Shown here: piece by piece, positions 1 to 6,696 of the stretch | How the letters are laid out: each line of letters begins with the position of its first letter | How positions within the stretch are numbered: position 1 is the stretch's first letter | Source of the DNA: Actinomycetota bacterium | GTDB lineage: Bacteria > Actinomycetota > Thermoleophilia > Solirubrobacterales > 70-9 | Reading direction: 5' to 3' | Assembly (NCBI GenBank): GCA_018268695.1 | Contig: JAFDWD010000435.1 | Span: 1-10,682 of the forward strand | DNA: 10,682 nucleotides | The notes under the pieces: generated by a model | What the model was told of the DNA's origin: nothing | The model's database searches: none | What the model saw: only the letters and a program-made list of their open reading frames with translations | Made by a program: the position numbers and the translations under genes

Positions 1-125
1 AGAGGGACCCAATGTGACACAGAGCTTCTTGAGCAATGACGAACACGCACGAAAGCGTGGACTTTGCGGACATCTCCCGCACGTCTCCCGGGACGGCGTC
101 GCACTTCCGACCCACCTTTTCATAC

Positions 126-219
126 CCCGGCCGTCTCGGCCACGGCCACAGCCTGCCCCCTGCACGCTGGTCTCGCATAGCGAGACAAGCGTGCAGGGGC
201 GGTGGCCGAGACGGCCGGG
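126..219. repeat. Large nested inverted repeat (long hairpin)
   Basis: An outer pair of perfect 18-bp arms (126-143 with 202-219, core GGCCGTCTCGGCCAC) encloses an inner pair of 20-bp arms (157-176 with 180-199) with one mismatch (G169 opposite A187) and a 3-nt ATA loop at 177-179. An asymmetric bulge of 13 nt (144-156) against 2 nt (200-201) separates the two stems. The whole can fold as one hairpin of about 94 nt on either strand. Neither side carries a T-run, so it is not a textbook intrinsic terminator. It could be a structured 3' end, a processed RNA element, a cruciform or a relic of a small mobile repeat. Confidence 0.8.
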
Positions 220-275
220 CTCGCCGCAAGCCCTTGCGTCCCTCGCGATCGGGCGCCGGCAAACGCCAGGCACCG

Positions 276-302
276 GCCCGGGCCGCCTGCGGCGGCCCGG
301 GC
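276..302 (-). terminator. GC-rich hairpin after the permease stop, probable terminator
   Basis: Perfect 12-bp inverted repeat (276-287 with 291-302, arm GCCCGGGCCGCC) with a 3-nt loop. It starts 14 nt beyond the permease stop codon on the minus strand. Only a short TTT follows on that strand, near 261-263, so it is a U-poor hairpin of the sort often seen at operon ends in high-GC actinobacteria. Its position makes transcript termination or 3'-end protection the simplest reading. Confidence 0.55.
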
Positions 303-316
303 GCTGACCTGACTTC

Positions 317-1546
317 TTACGCTCTCCCGCGCGTCTGACGTTGCTGTTTGGCCACGGCGTCGACGAGGACCGCCATGAGGAGGACGCCGCCGGTGACCAT
401 GTATTTGATCGGCGAGGCGAGGCCCAGGAGGTCCATGCCGTTGGAGATCGAGCCGATCACGAGGGCACCGAGGAGAGCCGTCCAGACCGAGCCGCGGCCG
501 CCGAAGAGGCTGGTGCCCGCGATCACCGGGCCGGCGATGGCCAGGAGGAGCAATTCGTTGCCGCCGGAGTTCTGGTTGACGGCGAAGAGGCGGGAGGCGG
601 CCATGATCCCGCCGATCGCCGCCATCGAGCCGGAGATGGTGAAGACGGCGATCCTGACCCCGTTCACGCGGATACCCGCCCTTCGGGCTGCCTCGTCGCT
701 GCCGCCGACGGCGAAGACGTGACGGCCGAAGGTCGTCGTCTGCACCACGTACTCCATCCCGATCACGAAGCCGAGCAGGATCAACACCGCCAGCGGCACC
801 CCGCGGGAAGCGTTGAAGATCGCCACGGCGCCGATCACGATCGCCGCGATGACGACGAAGCGAAAGATCTGCGGCAGCGGGTTACTGTCGCCCAGCCCGG
901 CGGCCACTCTTCGCCGGTAACCGATCGCGAGTACCAACGCATAGGCGACGAGGCAGACCGCGGCGATGATCCAGCCGGTCGTATTCGAATAGAAGATGTT
1001 GGCGAGGCCGGTGATCTTCGGGTTGGTCACATTCAGCGACCCGGTCTGGCCGAGCACTTGTAACAGCGCTCCTTGCCAGGTCAATAACCCCGCCAAGGTG
1101 ACCACGAAGGACGGGACCACGAACCTGCTGAAGAGAAACCCCTGGGCGCATCCGATCGCGGCGCCGACGGCGACCGCCGCGGCGATCGCAAGATACGGAT
1201 TCCATCCATGTTTGACGTTCAAGACGACCATCACCGCGCCGCCGAGGCCGGACACCGCGCCGACCGAGAGGTCGATCTCCCCCAGCAGCAGCACGTAGAC
1301 GATGCCGACCGAGATCAACCCGATGGTGGTGATCTGCAGCATCAGGTTGGTCAGGTTCTGCGCCGAAAGGAAACGGCTTTCCTGGACCTGGAAGATGAGC
1401 GCGATGACGACCAGGCCAAGGATCACCCGGACCGACGAAAGGTCGCCTTGGATGATCCGGCGCATCTGTTTACGCACGTCGAGTTTGGGCTTTTCCAAGC
1501 TGTCGTCGCCCGACTGAGGGGCGGTCGGTACAGGCGTGGTGCTCAT
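317..1546 (-). CDS. xylH: Sugar ABC transporter permease, XylH type
   Basis: Membrane-spanning subunit of a sugar importer, 409 residues (E. coli XylH is about 393). The sequence resembles XylH over most of its length. Recognisable landmarks are the EIDLSVG loop near residue 90, VPSFVVTLAGLL near 145-155, GVPLAVLILLGF near 250, and the ATPase-contact loop FAVGGSDEAARRAGI near 280. About ten hydrophobic segments are visible, with a hydrophilic N-terminal tail of about 35 residues, as expected for the BPD_transp_2 family. The ATG overlaps the ATPase stop as ATGA and is preceded by a G-rich ribosome binding site (GGGGGAGAAAGC), so translational coupling is likely. It is the last gene of the operon. 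The exact sugar cannot be read from sequence; xylose or another pentose/hexose is possible. Confidence 0.9.
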   Translation of the reverse strand: MSTTPVPTAPQSGDDSLEKPKLDVRKQMRRIIQGDLSSVRVILGLVVIALIFQVQESRFLSAQNLTNLMLQITTIGLISVGIVYVLLLGEIDLSVGAVSGLGGAVMVVLNVKHGWNPYLAIAAAVAVGAAIGCAQGFLFSRFVVPSFVVTLAGLLTWQGALLQVLGQTGSLNVTNPKITGLANIFYSNTTGWIIAAVCLVAYALVLAIGYRRRVAAGLGDSNPLPQIFRFVVIAAIVIGAVAIFNASRGVPLAVLILLGFVIGMEYVVQTTTFGRHVFAVGGSDEAARRAGIRVNGVRIAVFTISGSMAAIGGIMAASRLFAVNQNSGGNELLLLAIAGPVIAGTSLFGGRGSVWTALLGALVIGSISNGMDLLGLASPIKYMVTGGVLLMAVLVDAVAKQQRQTRGRA

Positions 1547-2373
1547 GCTTTCTCCCCCCCGGCGCCGCCGTCGGCGGCTTCCGCTTTGTCCTCGGCGACC
1601 TCGGCCCGGGCGCCGGCGTTGTTGCCGAGCCCGGTGATCGCGGCGACGACGTGCTCCTCCGTCACCTGGGTGGCGGAGAAGTCGCCCGCCGGACGGCCGA
1701 GGCGAAGTACGAAGATCCGATCGCAGACCTCGAAGACATCAGCCAGGTTGTGGCTGATCACGACGACGCCGAGATCGCGTTCGCGCAGGCGCTTGATCAA
1801 CGCCAGCACCTGTTTGGTCTGCGGCACGCCCAGTGCCGCGGTGGGCTCGTCGAGCATCACCACTTTCGGTTCGCCGAGCAGCGAACGGGCAACCGCCACC
1901 TGCTGGCGCTGTCCGCCGGAAAGCGTCCCGACCTCGCTGCGGAGGCTCGGGATCGTCACCGCGAGGTTTGACAGCAGCTCCGCGGCGCGGTTCTCCATGT
2001 CGACCTCGTCGAGCTGGCGGGTCACCAGACCGGGGCCACCGAGCCTCTCCTCGCTGCCGAGGAAAAGGTTGGCCACCACGTCGAGGTTGTCACAGAGCGC
2101 CAGGTCTTGGTAGACGGTCGCGATCCCCAAATTGGTCGCGTCCTGTGGTTTGTTGATCGACACCTCATCGCCGTCGAAGCGGATCGTGCCGCTGTCGGGG
2201 CTGTTGATGCCGGCGATGGCCTTCACCAGCGTCGACTTGCCGGCGCCGTTGTCGCCGACGAGGCCCACGACCTCGCCGGCGTTGACGGCAAAGTCGACCC
2301 GGTCCAACGCGTGGACCGGGCCGAAATGCTTACTGATCCCCTCCAGCTGAAGAAGGGGCTGATCCGGACTCAT
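1543..2373 (-). CDS. Sugar ABC transporter ATP-binding protein, single-domain XylG/FrcA type
   Basis: Cytoplasmic ATPase that powers the importer, 276 residues. It has one complete nucleotide-binding domain: Walker A GDNGAGKST near residue 40, Q-loop VYQDLALCDN near 87, signature LSGGQRQQ near 150, Walker B VVMLDEPTAALG near 172, and the switch His in VVISHN near 206. E. coli XylG and RbsA are about 500 residues with two fused domains; this protein ends after the first, as FrcA-type subunits do, so it should act as a homodimer. The C-terminal tail of about 25 residues is Ala/Glu/Gly-rich. I chose the ATG at 2373 because it starts just before the conserved LLQLEGISKHFG strand and lies 2 bp after the upstream stop; an in-frame ATG at 2403 would overlap the lipoprotein gene. 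Confidence 0.92.
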   Translation of the reverse strand: MSPDQPLLQLEGISKHFGPVHALDRVDFAVNAGEVVGLVGDNGAGKSTLVKAIAGINSPDSGTIRFDGDEVSINKPQDATNLGIATVYQDLALCDNLDVVANLFLGSEERLGGPGLVTRQLDEVDMENRAAELLSNLAVTIPSLRSEVGTLSGGQRQQVAVARSLLGEPKVVMLDEPTAALGVPQTKQVLALIKRLRERDLGVVVISHNLADVFEVCDRIFVLRLGRPAGDFSATQVTEEHVVAAITGLGNNAGARAEVAEDKAEAADGGAGGEKA

Positions 2374-2375
2374 GC

Positions 2376-3530
2376 TCAGCCCGAGATCCCTGCTTCTTTG
2401 CAAGCCGCCGCGAAGGCGCCTTCACACAGTTCCGCCGTGGTTACGAATCCGTCGGCGACGACGGTGGTCTTCACGTTTTCTTTCGTGACCGGCGTCGACT
2501 GCAGGAGCACCGACGGCACTTCCGCCTTGCCGTTGTTGATGAGCTGCGTTTCTTCTTTCGTTTCGACTTCGCCGGTTTCGCCCAGGGAGATCGCCATTTC
2601 GGCGGCGATCTGTGCCTCCGGTTCGATCGGCTTGTAGATGGTCATGAACTGTTCGCCGGTGAGGATGCGCTGCAGCCCCGCGACGGTCGCGTCCTGACCG
2701 GTGACCGGCCTTTCTTCCGGGTTGATGCCGACGCCTTTCATCGCCGCGATCGCACCGCCGCCGGTTTCGTCGTTCGCCGCGTAGATGGCGGCGAAACCGT
2801 TCTTGCCGAGAGCGGTGATCGCCTGGTCGGCCTCCTTCTGGGCATTTTCGGCGGTCCAACCGGGCGTGTCGTATTCCTTCGCGATTTCCACGCCTTCTTC
2901 TTCGAACACTTTGTTCGAGCCCGCCTTGAACAGCGCCGCGTTCGGGTCAGCAGGATCGCCGTTGATCTTGATGATCGGACCTTTCGGGCTGCCGATTTCT
3001 TTCAGCTTTTTCGACAGCGTTTCCGCTTGCTGTTCGCCTACCCGTTCGTTGTCGAACGAGACGTATCCGGCCACTTCGCTGTTTTCGGTCAGGCGGTCAT
3101 AGCTGACCGTCGGCACTTCCTGGGCGTGAGCTTTTTCGACGATAACCGCGGCCGCTTTCGAGTCCATCGGGTCGAGGACCAACACTTCAGCGCCCTGGGT
3201 CAGTGCAGCTTCACCCTGGCTAGCCTGTTTTTCGACATCGCCACCGGCGTTGAAATAGCTGACTTCACAGTTCGGGCACTGTTCTTCTACCGCTTTTATG
3301 AAGTCGGGTTTGTCATTCGTTTCATAACGGGGCGTTTCGTTTTCCGGCAGAAGCAGGGCGATCTTCACACCTTCGCCACCGCCACCACCACCGCCGCCTT
3401 CGCTGGTTTCTTCTTCGCCCGTCTTCGTCGTGCTGCTGCTACCGCCGCCGCACCCCGCGACGACGCCGGCGATCAGCACGAGGGCGAAAGCCGCGAAGAG
3501 GGCTTTCTTCATCCAAGCTGATAGGGGCAT
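2376..3530 (-). CDS. xylF: Sugar ABC transporter substrate-binding lipoprotein, XylF type
   Basis: Extracytoplasmic sugar-binding subunit that delivers ligand to the permease, 384 residues. The N-terminus is a lipoprotein signal: MKK at 7-9, a hydrophobic core, and lipobox VAGC with Cys27. A flexible Gly/Ser/Thr/Glu linker with eight consecutive Gly follows. The mature part is a periplasmic-binding-protein fold of the Peripla_BP_4 class. LVLDPMDSKAAAVI and the stretch YDRLTENSEVAGYVSFDNERVG closely recall XylF. CPNC near residue 94 and two Cys near the C-terminus may form disulfides. The ATG at 3530 has a near-perfect AAGGAGGA site; the in-frame ATG at 3512 has none. An ORF extending upstream to 3650 would put the signal peptide in mid-protein. 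Glu is almost always GAA here, unlike neighbouring genes. Substrate unknown; xylose is the best family-level guess. Confidence 0.9.
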   Translation of the reverse strand: MPLSAWMKKALFAAFALVLIAGVVAGCGGGSSSTTKTGEEETSEGGGGGGGGEGVKIALLLPENETPRYETNDKPDFIKAVEEQCPNCEVSYFNAGGDVEKQASQGEAALTQGAEVLVLDPMDSKAAAVIVEKAHAQEVPTVSYDRLTENSEVAGYVSFDNERVGEQQAETLSKKLKEIGSPKGPIIKINGDPADPNAALFKAGSNKVFEEEGVEIAKEYDTPGWTAENAQKEADQAITALGKNGFAAIYAANDETGGGAIAAMKGVGINPEERPVTGQDATVAGLQRILTGEQFMTIYKPIEPEAQIAAEMAISLGETGEVETKEETQLINNGKAEVPSVLLQSTPVTKENVKTTVVADGFVTTAELCEGAFAAACKEAGISG

Positions 3531-3601
3531 CACTCCTCCTTTGTTCTCCCCCCAACGTTCCAGCCGACCATACCCCCGTGGACCGATAGCCATGCGTGCA
3601 T
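3530..3601 (-). CDS. Candidate 23-residue leader ORF upstream of the binding-protein gene
   Basis: An ATG at 3601 lies 10 nt after the GGAGG of a perfect AGGAGGA site (3611-3617). The frame runs 23 codons (start MHAWLSVHGG, end GRTKEE) and its TGA (3530-3532) shares the A with the ATG of the lipoprotein gene, forming TGATG. It has two Trp and two His codons but no run of one amino acid, so it does not look like a classical amino-acid attenuator. It may couple translation to the transporter or act as a short regulatory peptide. It could equally be chance: if transcription starts downstream at the TATGGT near 3567-3572, the ORF is not on the message. Confidence 0.35.
   Translation of the reverse strand: MHAWLSVHGGMVGWNVGGRTKEE
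3534..3541 (-). promoter_or_regulatory. Shine-Dalgarno site deciding the lipoprotein start
   Basis: AAGGAGGA on the minus strand, 3 nt before the ATG at 3530 (the GGAGG core ends 4 nt before it). It is one of the strongest ribosome binding sites in the window and selects this ATG over the in-frame alternatives at 3512 and 3593. Confidence 0.8.
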
Positions 3602-3610
3602 GCAGGGGTT

Positions 3611-3617
3611 TCCTCCT
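3611..3617 (-). promoter_or_regulatory. Second Shine-Dalgarno-like site, 10 nt before the leader ORF ATG
   Basis: AGGAGGA on the minus strand. It is correctly spaced only for the out-of-frame ATG at 3601, being 17 nt from the in-frame ATG at 3593 and about 80 nt from the chosen lipoprotein start. Upstream, two direct ATTTGG copies (3655-3660 and 3647-3652) sit right after the uvrA stop. I see no convincing -35/-10 pair in 3531-3663. Confidence 0.4.
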
Positions 3618-3663
3618 AAAGGACAATGGGGCCTTAACGGGCGCACCCAAATGTCCAAATGAA

Positions 3664-6531
3664 CTACGCAGCTACCGGCAGCTTGGCGGCCTTTCCGGAC
3701 TTGGCCGGTCGGACCAGATCGGCAAGGAACCGACCCGTGTATGACTCTTCGACCGCGGCGATCTCCTCCGGCGTCCCGACCGCGACGATCTGGCCGCCGC
3801 CTTCGCCGCCCTCCGGCCCCAGGTCGATGAGCCAGTCGGCGGTCTTGATCACGTCGAGGTTGTGCTCGATCACGACGACCGAGTTGCCCGCGTCGACCAG
3901 CCTGCCGAGCACCTCGAGCAGCCTCTGGACGTCGGCGAAGTGCAGGCCGGTGGTCGGCTCGTCGAGGATGTAGAGGGTGTCCCCCGTCGCCACTTTGGAG
4001 AGCTCGGTCGCGAGCTTGATCCGCTGGGCCTCGCCGCCGGAGAGGGTCGTGGCGGGCTGGCCGAGCCGGATGTAGTCAAGACCGACGTCGTGCAGGGTGC
4101 GTAGTCGACGAGCGATCTTCGGCACGTTCTCGAAGAAGCCGACCGCCTCCTCGACCGACATGTCGAGCACGTCGGCGATGTTCTTGCCTTTGAAGTGGAC
4201 CTCGAGCGTCTCGCGGTTGTAGCGCTTGCCGTGGCATTGCTCGCACGGCACGTAGACGTCGGGCAGGAAGTGCATCTCGATCTTGATCTGACCGTCGCCC
4301 TTGCAGACCTCGCAGCGCCCGCCCTTGACGTTGAAGCTGAAGCGGCCCGGCTTGTAACCGCGGGCGCGCGCCTCCTGCGTCTGCGTGAAGATCTGGCGGA
4401 TGTGGTCGAAGACGCCGGTGTAGGTCGCCGGGTTGGATCGCGGCGTGCGGCCGATCGGCGACTGGTCGATGTTGATGATCTTGTCGATCTGCGACAGGCC
4501 GTCGATCCCGTCGTGGGCGCCGGGGCGCAGTTTCGCCTGGTGGAGACGATTGGCCACCGAGGGGTAGAGCGTCTCGTTGACCAGGGTCGACTTCCCCGAC
4601 CCGGACACCCCCGTGACGCAGCAGAAGACCCCGAGCGGCACCGTCACGTCGACGTCCTTGAGGTTGTGTTCGCGCGCGCCGCGCACGGCCAGCGCGCCTT
4701 TCGGCTTGCGCCGCTCCTCCGGCACCTCGATCTTTTTCTTCCCCGAGAGGTACTGGCCGGTCAGTGAGGACGGGTCCTTGGCGACCTGCTTCGGGGTGCC
4801 TGCGGAGATGATGTGACCGCCGTGCTCGCCGGCACCGGGGCCGAGGTCGACGAGATGATCCGCGGCCATCATCGTGCCCTCGTCGTGCTCGACCACGATC
4901 ACGGTGTTGCCGAGGTCGCGCAGCCGGTCGAGCGTCGCGATCAGCTTCTCGTTGTCGCGCTGATGCAGGCCGATCGAAGGCTCGTCGAGCACGTACATCA
5001 CTCCCACCAGACTGGAGCCGATCTGGGTCGCCAGGCGGATCCTCTGCGCCTCGCCACCCGACAGCGTCCGTGCCGTCCGGGCCATCGAGAGATAGCCGAT
5101 CCCGACGTTGTCGAGGAAGGTGAGCCGTTCCGTGACCTCGCGCACGATCAGGCGCGCGATCGCCCGCTCCGTCTCCGTCAGCTCCAGATCTTCGATCCAT
5201 TCTTTGGCGCGCCGTGCGGAGAGGTCGCAGTATTCCGCGATGCTGAGCCCGCCGACCTTCACCGCGAGACTCTCCGGCCGCAGCCGGGCACCGTGGCAGA
5301 CCGGGCACGGCTGCTCGGCCATGTAGCCCTCGATCCGCTCGCGGTTCGTCTCCGAGTCGGTCTCTTCGTAGCGTCGTTGCAGGTTGTTGACGATCCCCTC
5401 GAAGCGCACCTTGTAGGAGCGGCGGCGACCGAAGCGGTTCGTGTAGGTCACCTGGTGGCGCTCGTCGCCGGTCCCGTAGAGGAAGACCTCTTTCTCGAAT
5501 TTCTTCAGTTTCGACCAAGGCGTGTCGATGTCGACGTCGTAGGCCTCGGCCACCGAGGCGATCAGCCGCCGCCAGTACGCGGTGACCCCGCGGTTCCAGG
5601 GCTGCAGGGCGCCCTCGCCGAGCGAGAGCGTCGGGTCGGGGACGACCAGTTCGGGGTCGATCACTTTCTGGAAGCCGAGCCCGTGGCAGCCGTCGCAGGC
5701 GCCGTGCGGCGAGTTGAAGGAGAAGATCCGCGGCTCGAGCTCCGGGATCGAGGTGCCGCAGTTGAGGCAGGCGAACTGCTCGGAGAACAGGAGCTTCGGC
5801 TCGTCGGTGTCGACGAACTCCACTTCGATCAGGCCCGCGGCGATCCCGGCGGCCGCTTCGACCGACTCGCTGAGGCGTCGCCGCAGCTCCGGTTTCATCA
5901 CCAGGCGGTCGACCACGATCGAGATGTCGTGTTTGAACTTCTTGTCGAGGACGATGTCCTCGTCAAGGCGACGCAGCTCGCCGTTGATCTCGGCCCGCGA
6001 GTAGCCCTCGAGCCGCATCTGCTCGAGCAATTTGCCGTATTCGCCTTTGCGGCCGCGCACCACCGGCGCCATCACCATGAATTTCTTGCCGTCCTCGATC
6101 GTCATCAGCCGGTCGACGATCTGCTCCTGGGTCTGACCGGTGATCTCCTCGCCGCAGGTCGGGCAGAACGGGTGGCCGATCCGCGCCCACAGCAACCGCA
6201 GGTAGTCGTAGATCTCGGTCACCGTGCCGACCGTCGATCGCGGGTTCCGCGAGGTCGTCTTCTGGTCGATCGAGATCGCGGGCGAGAGCCCCTCGATCGA
6301 GTCGACGTCCGGCTTCTCCATCAGCCCGAGGAACTGGCGGGCATACGAGGAGAGCGACTCGACATAACGCCGCTGGCCCTCGGCGTAGATCGTGTCGAAG
6401 GCGAGACTCGACTTGCCCGACCCGGACAACCCGGTGATCACGATCAGCGCGTCGCGAGGCAACTCGAGCGAGACGTCCTTGAGGTTGTGCTCACGGGCAC
6501 CGGAGATGACGATTTTCTCTGAAGCGGGCAC
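3664..6531 (-). CDS. uvrA: UvrA, excinuclease ABC subunit A
   Basis: Damage-sensing ATPase of nucleotide excision repair; it dimerises, binds distorted DNA and loads UvrB. From the GTG at 6531 it has 955 residues, close to the usual 940-960. Domains in order: first Walker [10 protein letters not shown] (about 34-42), zinc finger CLNC-x20-CDGC (about 254-281), first signature LSGGEAQR (about 487) with Walker [13 protein letters not shown], second Walker [10 protein letters not shown] (about 638), second zinc finger CEVC-x19-CEQC (about 737-763), second signature LSGGEAQR (about 827) with Walker [14 protein letters not shown] prefer GTG 6531 because it begins just before the conserved [13 protein letters not shown] and lies 9 nt past a -10 box. 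GTG 6570 is possible but would put an SOS box inside the gene. The much longer upstream frame is antisense to the neighbour. No clear terminator follows the stop. Confidence 0.97.
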   Translation of the reverse strand: MPASEKIVISGAREHNLKDVSLELPRDALIVITGLSGSGKSSLAFDTIYAEGQRRYVESLSSYARQFLGLMEKPDVDSIEGLSPAISIDQKTTSRNPRSTVGTVTEIYDYLRLLWARIGHPFCPTCGEEITGQTQEQIVDRLMTIEDGKKFMVMAPVVRGRKGEYGKLLEQMRLEGYSRAEINGELRRLDEDIVLDKKFKHDISIVVDRLVMKPELRRRLSESVEAAAGIAAGLIEVEFVDTDEPKLLFSEQFACLNCGTSIPELEPRIFSFNSPHGACDGCHGLGFQKVIDPELVVPDPTLSLGEGALQPWNRGVTAYWRRLIASVAEAYDVDIDTPWSKLKKFEKEVFLYGTGDERHQVTYTNRFGRRRSYKVRFEGIVNNLQRRYEETDSETNRERIEGYMAEQPCPVCHGARLRPESLAVKVGGLSIAEYCDLSARRAKEWIEDLELTETERAIARLIVREVTERLTFLDNVGIGYLSMARTARTLSGGEAQRIRLATQIGSSLVGVMYVLDEPSIGLHQRDNEKLIATLDRLRDLGNTVIVVEHDEGTMMAADHLVDLGPGAGEHGGHIISAGTPKQVAKDPSSLTGQYLSGKKKIEVPEERRKPKGALAVRGAREHNLKDVDVTVPLGVFCCVTGVSGSGKSTLVNETLYPSVANRLHQAKLRPGAHDGIDGLSQIDKIINIDQSPIGRTPRSNPATYTGVFDHIRQIFTQTQEARARGYKPGRFSFNVKGGRCEVCKGDGQIKIEMHFLPDVYVPCEQCHGKRYNRETLEVHFKGKNIADVLDMSVEEAVGFFENVPKIARRLRTLHDVGLDYIRLGQPATTLSGGEAQRIKLATELSKVATGDTLYILDEPTTGLHFADVQRLLEVLGRLVDAGNSVVVIEHNLDVIKTADWLIDLGPEGGEGGGQIVAVGTPEEIAAVEESYTGRFLADLVRPAKSGKAAKLPVAA

Positions 6532-6539
6532 GAACAACG

Positions 6540-6545
6540 AGTCTA
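6540..6545 (-). promoter_or_regulatory. Probable uvrA -10 element (TAGACT)
   Basis: TAGACT on the minus strand fits the actinobacterial TAnnnT -10 consensus. Its last base is 9 nt before the GTG at 6531, so transcription would start at or within a few bases of the start codon, giving a leaderless or near-leaderless mRNA. The GTG has no Shine-Dalgarno sequence, which fits. The -35 position is G-rich (GGGGGA) and does not match TTGACA. Confidence 0.55.
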
Positions 6546-6551
6546 GCCAAG

Positions 6552-6565
6552 CGAACAGATGTTCC
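6552..6565. promoter_or_regulatory. LexA (SOS) box in the uvrA promoter
   Basis: CGAACAGATGTTCC matches the Gram-positive/actinobacterial LexA consensus CGAACnnnnGTTCG except at the last base. It fills the spacer between the -10 element (6540-6545) and the expected -35, where bound LexA would block RNA polymerase. uvrA is a known SOS gene in many bacteria, so DNA-damage induction is expected. The box is 132 bp from the divergent AbiEi-like gene and might also influence it. Confidence 0.75.
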
Positions 6566-6696
6566 CCCACGCTTCCACCGCTCCCTAAGTCCCCCGCTCC
6601 CGCCGGCGACTGAACAAATCCGCCATTTGCGGTCTTTTTCGATTCCGTAGCCCGCCAAGGGGGGAGAACTTCGGACGTCCGCGCCCTTGGCCCGGC

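Larger units (their letters stand above)
1..316. other. Non-coding region downstream of the sugar transporter operon
   Basis: I see no convincing gene here. Open frames on the plus strand are rich in Arg, Pro and Gly, lack recognisable domains and have no good ribosome binding site. The stretch holds three inverted repeats: a small hairpin at 44-59 (CACGC, 6-nt loop, GCGTG), a large nested hairpin at 126-219, and a GC-rich hairpin at 276-302 just after the permease stop. Base composition around 100-125 is more T-rich than the neighbouring genes. The region probably ends the minus-strand operon; what lies beyond position 1 is unknown. Confidence 0.6.

Noticed and set aside
14..338. Two overlapping plus-strand open frames of about 100 codons in the left intergenic region
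   Set aside because: They are Arg/Pro/Gly-rich, have no domain or ribosome binding site, run through the large hairpin, and one enters the end of the permease gene antisense.
2903..2917. CGAACACTTTGTTCG, resembling a LexA box
   Set aside because: The half-sites are separated by 5 nt instead of 4 and the motif lies well inside the binding-protein coding sequence.
3636..3650. Possible terminator for uvrA (GGG-TGCG-CCC on the minus strand)
   Set aside because: The stem is only 3 bp and is not followed by a T-run, so read-through from uvrA into the transporter operon cannot be excluded or shown.
4813..6522. Long plus-strand open frame (569 codons) opposite uvrA, and an even longer one opposite uvrB at 7895-10537
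   Set aside because: Both are His/Asp/Val/Arg-rich mirror frames caused by strong third-position GC bias in the real genes. They show no domains and no plausible start signals.
6620..6637. CCGC-CATTT-GCGG followed by TCTTTTT, resembling a small intrinsic terminator on the plus strand
   Set aside because: The stem is only 4 bp and no plus-strand gene lies upstream to be terminated; uvrA runs the other way.
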